This document shows positions 61,426 to 64,000 of a stretch of DNA of 64,000 bases, piece after piece. The stretch lies in contig OW568877.1 in the NCBI GenBank assembly GCA_938743325.2, positions 496,001 to 560,000 on the forward strand. The letters are read 5' to 3'. The notes below the pieces were generated by a model. It worked only from the letters and a program-made list of their open reading frames with translations, was not told the DNA's origin and ran no database searches. Made by a program: the position numbers and the translations under genes. The stretch is from Pycnococcus provasolii. Its lineage: Eukaryota; Chlorophyta; Pseudoscourfieldiophyceae; Pseudoscourfieldiales; Pycnococcaceae. How positions within the stretch are numbered: the first letter of the stretch is position 1; the number at the start of each line of letters is the position of its first letter.

Positions 61426-62709
61426 AGGTTCAACCGCCGCCTCCACAGGCGCCGGCTCCGGTTCTGGCTCGGGCTCAGCCGCCGCCTCCACAGGCTCAGG
61501 CTCCGGCTCCGGCTCAGGTTCGGGCTCAGCCGTCGCCTCAACAGGCTCCGGCTCGGGGGCAGTCGCCGTCTCACCCTCAGGCGGCGACTGCTTCTGAAAA
61601 TCCGACTCCTCCACGGCAGGTGTCACGACGGCGGCAGTGCTCCCGTCAAACTCGAAGAGAACCTTGTCGTCGTCGGCGACGCGGAAAAAGTCGCGCTTGA
61701 TGCCCGCCTGGCGGAGAACAATCTCGAAGAGCGACATGTCTTCAGTGACGTCCACCACCTGCAATTCGGAGGCGTCCACCTCCTCCTTGAATGAAAGGCT
61801 GATTTTCGCGCCGTCAATCTTGATGACGCGCGCCTCCACCTCCTGTCCCTCCTCGACAATTGCCATCGGGTTGGCGTTGAACGACTCGGACATCTCCGTG
61901 ACGTGAACGAGTCCCTCGACGCCGTCGGCCAGCTTGACGAAGCAGCCAAAGCCGGCAACCTTCGTCACCTTTCCCTTGATCATCTCGCCCTTCTTGATGC
62001 TGAAACCATCAGGAAGCTTGTTGTCGCTCTTTCCCTTTCGGGGGCGCTTCTGTCCACCGCCGCGCGTTGCCGCGCCGCGGCGAGGGGCGCGCGGGGCGCC
62101 ACCCTCTCCGTCGAAGCTGCCCTCGTTTCCGCCCCTCTCCCGCCTCGGTGGGCGCTGCTCACCGACGGGGATCATGCTGAGCCCAAGCTTGTTGTTGACG
62201 GCGTCAATTTCGTGCACACGGCACTCCACCTCCTGTCCCACCTCGAAGTGGTCCGCAACGTTCTCGACGAATCCGGACGACACCTGGCTGATGTGGACAA
62301 GTCCGTCCTTGCGCGCTCCGACGTCGACGAAAGCTCCGTACGTCTGGATGGAAACCACCTTCCCCGGAATCATCTGGTTAATCTCGAGGTCCTCGAGGTT
62401 GACGGTGACCGTCTTGCGCGGGCGCGACGGCCTCTTGCGCTGCTGTCGCCTCTCTCCCGTGGGCTTGCTGTCGTTGGACCCTGCCACACCCGCGACCTCC
62501 GCCGCCGCCGCGGCTGCCGCCGCCGCCGCCGCCGCCGCCGCTGCCGCGACTTCCGCCGTCTCCGCGGCGGTGGTTTCCGTCTCGGAGGATGCGAACACGA
62601 CCAAGTTGGCGGCACGGTGAACTCGAGAGGCCCCCACTGATTGCAGAGCCCCTGGGTTAGCAGAGCGCAAAGAGCGGAGAGGAGCTCGGCATCCTATCCG
62701 CGCAAGCAT
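60694..62709 (-). CDS. plastid S1-S1-EF-Ts polyprotein (PETs / PSRP-7-EF-Ts type)
   Basis: 671 aa from ATG 62709. A transit-like start is followed by a poly-Ala run and basic linker. S1 domain 1 is at ~108-178 ([20 protein letters not shown]) and S1 domain 2 at ~238-310 ([20 protein letters not shown]), separated by an Arg/Gly segment. A Glu/Pro/Ala-rich linker follows from CTCCGG-type repeats (bases ~61380-61570). The EF-Ts part has its UBA domain (~460-500, [19 protein letters not shown]) and the core ([14 protein letters not shown]). EF-Ts recycles GDP-bound EF-Tu; the S1 part is a plastid ribosomal component in green algae. Chlamydomonas has two EF-Ts modules after the S1 pair, whereas here I see one. 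Confidence 0.9.
61385..61570 (-). repeat. Glu-Pro coding microsatellite (CTCCGG-rich)
   Basis: Repeated GGCTCCGGCTCCGG units encode EPEPEP interspersed with VEAAAEP blocks in the linker between S1 and EF-Ts domains. Probably length-variable between strains. Confidence 0.85.
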
Positions 62710-63554
62710 ATTATCTCAAAAAGCAGCACGAAGCAAGTAAGCAGTAAGCAAGCAGGAAGAAACCCTCTAGAGCAAAGACAAAGCTAGTACTACTATTGCT
62801 ATTGCTATTCTGAGAAGTATTATTCACAGAATGAGATGAGAAAAGGAAGCGTGTATTGTATGCGTGTATGTATGCGTGTGCCGCCTCTGGGAAAGGGAAG
62901 GGAAGGGAAAAAAACAAAAGAACAGGGTCGGGAGGGAGGCTCCGGAGGGGAGGGCCTCAGGAGCCTGGGGCGGAGGCCTTCGATCCCATCCCGGTCTGTG
63001 GCTCTCATTTTGTGGCTGGCCAGTTTGCCCCGGAGGCATTTTATCCACTCACGCGCTAACCCTAAGGGTCGGGTTAGGGTTTTAATGTTTATTGTCCCCA
63101 TCGACCTACAGACTTTTTCTGACTTTTGCTTTTTTTTCTTGGTGTTTGGGGTTTTGGTTTCTTCCCAACCTGCCATCTGCGCCAGCCTGGGTCCGGACAC
63201 CTCTTCTTCTCTCTGTCTGCCTATGCCTGTGGGTGGTGGTTCCGTTCTCCAGGTTGGATACAGGTAAGCACCTACCGTATGGCGACATAGCCTATAGGCG
63301 TTGGGCTGGATGTACACTGTATGTATGGCCCATGGGACACATACACATAACCTTAAGTAGTTCATAGAACTTTGGTAGGGGGTTAGGGTAGACGACCTGT
63401 TTTTTGTAGTCTATGGAAAAACAATTTTTCCCCATCTTAAGGGACCTCTTCTGTTACACATAAATAAAATGCATGCTGAACACATTTTCAGTTTCATTTG
63501 AGCCACAACGGTCTCGGTCTCGTCTGTAGAAAGCACACAGCTAAGTGAACTTAA
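62710..63554. other. 845-bp intergenic region with telo-box-like sequence
   Basis: 5' flank of the S1/EF-Ts gene. CTAACCCTAAGGG and GGGTTAGGGTTTT lie at 63056-63083; short CTATTG repeats lie near 62790-62815. At the right end TTACACATAAATAAA at about 63454-63468 reads TGTAA on minus, the likely polyadenylation signal of the last gene. No gene recognised. Confidence 0.55.
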
Positions 63555-63998
63555 TTAATTGCCGTCCAGGTCGCTGTGGTCCACAACAATCGGAGGAATG
63601 AAGTGCAGGAAACTCATCTCGCCAGGGTCGCGCCATGCACCCTCTCGGATCAAAGCGTTGATGTTCGACGTGAGAGCGAGCGTGCCGCTCTGCGCGTACA
63701 CCAGCACGTCCTTGCGCCGGCGGTCGTCGAGCGAGTCGCAGTACCTCTTAATCAACAGATAGCGGTGCAGCTGCGGCGGGTTTGCGCCCATCTCCTCCGC
63801 CACCGCGGTGACGAGCTCGTCCGTGCCCATCTGCTTGTCGAGCACCCAACGCTCGAACATCTTGCGTCGAACGACGTCGGCGCGCTCGAACGCTCGTTTG
63901 GCGTACACCACCGGATCGATGTGAGGGCCGAGCTCCGCGGGAACGGGCTCGCCGGGATCCGGAGCAGCCTCCTCGGCAATCACCGCGAGAACGTCCAT
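63555..63998 (-). CDS. hypothetical protein, partial at window edge
   Basis: The last 147 codons are visible. An ATG lies at 63998, but the frame may continue beyond the window, so it could be internal. The visible part is soluble and helical: AKRAFERADVVRRKMFERWV, then LHRYLLIKRYCDSLDDRRRK and a C-terminal SFLHFIPPIVVDHSDLDGN. No motif that I can assign. The start is undecided. Confidence 0.55.
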   Translation of the reverse strand: MDVLAVIAEEAAPDPGEPVPAELGPHIDPVVYAKRAFERADVVRRKMFERWVLDKQMGTDELVTAVAEEMGANPPQLHRYLLIKRYCDSLDDRRRKDVLVYAQSGTLALTSNINALIREGAWRDPGEMSFLHFIPPIVVDHSDLDGN

Positions 63999-64000
63999 CA

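Overview
The window looks like nuclear DNA of a small, gene-dense, GC-rich green alga of prasinophyte type. The evidence: a plastid cytochrome c6 with a lumenal targeting signal, an FtsHi-type inactive FtsH, an S1-S1-EF-Ts plastid polyprotein, a starch/glucan-branching enzyme relative, a transmembrane formin, a GT29 sialyltransferase-like protein, mostly intronless genes, and TGTAA polyadenylation-like signals just after several stop codons. Genus cannot be fixed from the sequence. I saw no CRISPR array, rRNA or tRNA gene.

Layout, left to right: NBAS/Sec39-like protein (partial), MMADHC (CblD, one intron), an unknown protein, a voltage-gated cation channel, pterin-4a-carbinolamine dehydratase, a 400-bp MITE, a glucan-branching enzyme relative with a SAP-like domain, a formin, a NOL12/Rrp17 protein, FtsHi, a HAP2-like membrane glycoprotein, a coiled-coil protein, an unknown protein with internal repeats and a secreted Cys-rich protein (two introns). 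Then comes a 13.9-kb nested transposon island. After it: mitochondrial Cpn60 (one intron), cytochrome c6, an F-box/Sel1 protein, a membrane protein, a macro-domain protein, EMC6, the GT29 protein, an unknown small protein, an alpha/beta esterase, an RMND1/DUF155 protein, the plastid S1/EF-Ts polyprotein and a partial unknown gene.

The island (30336-44192) is a Tc1/mariner-type element with 102-bp terminal inverted repeats and a TA target duplication. Its transposase is split by a Ty3/gypsy-like LTR element (32054-43634, TGGA target duplication). The LTR element looks young and whole. Its Pol carries, after the integrase, a PHD finger, a Tudor-like domain and a class-I methyltransferase-like domain; its Gag has a RanBP2-type zinc finger where a CCHC knuckle is usual. 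This chromatin-reader plus methyltransferase equipment is the best candidate here for something little described.

A second pattern concerns regulation: CCCTAA/CCCGAA (telomere-like, telo-box-like) tracts lie repeatedly in 5' flanks and divergent intergenic spaces but are missing from the convergent ones. All four introns I could place begin with GTACG.

The host genes belong to separate pathways (plastid, mitochondrion, ER/Golgi, cytoskeleton, ribosome biogenesis) and form no operon-like unit.
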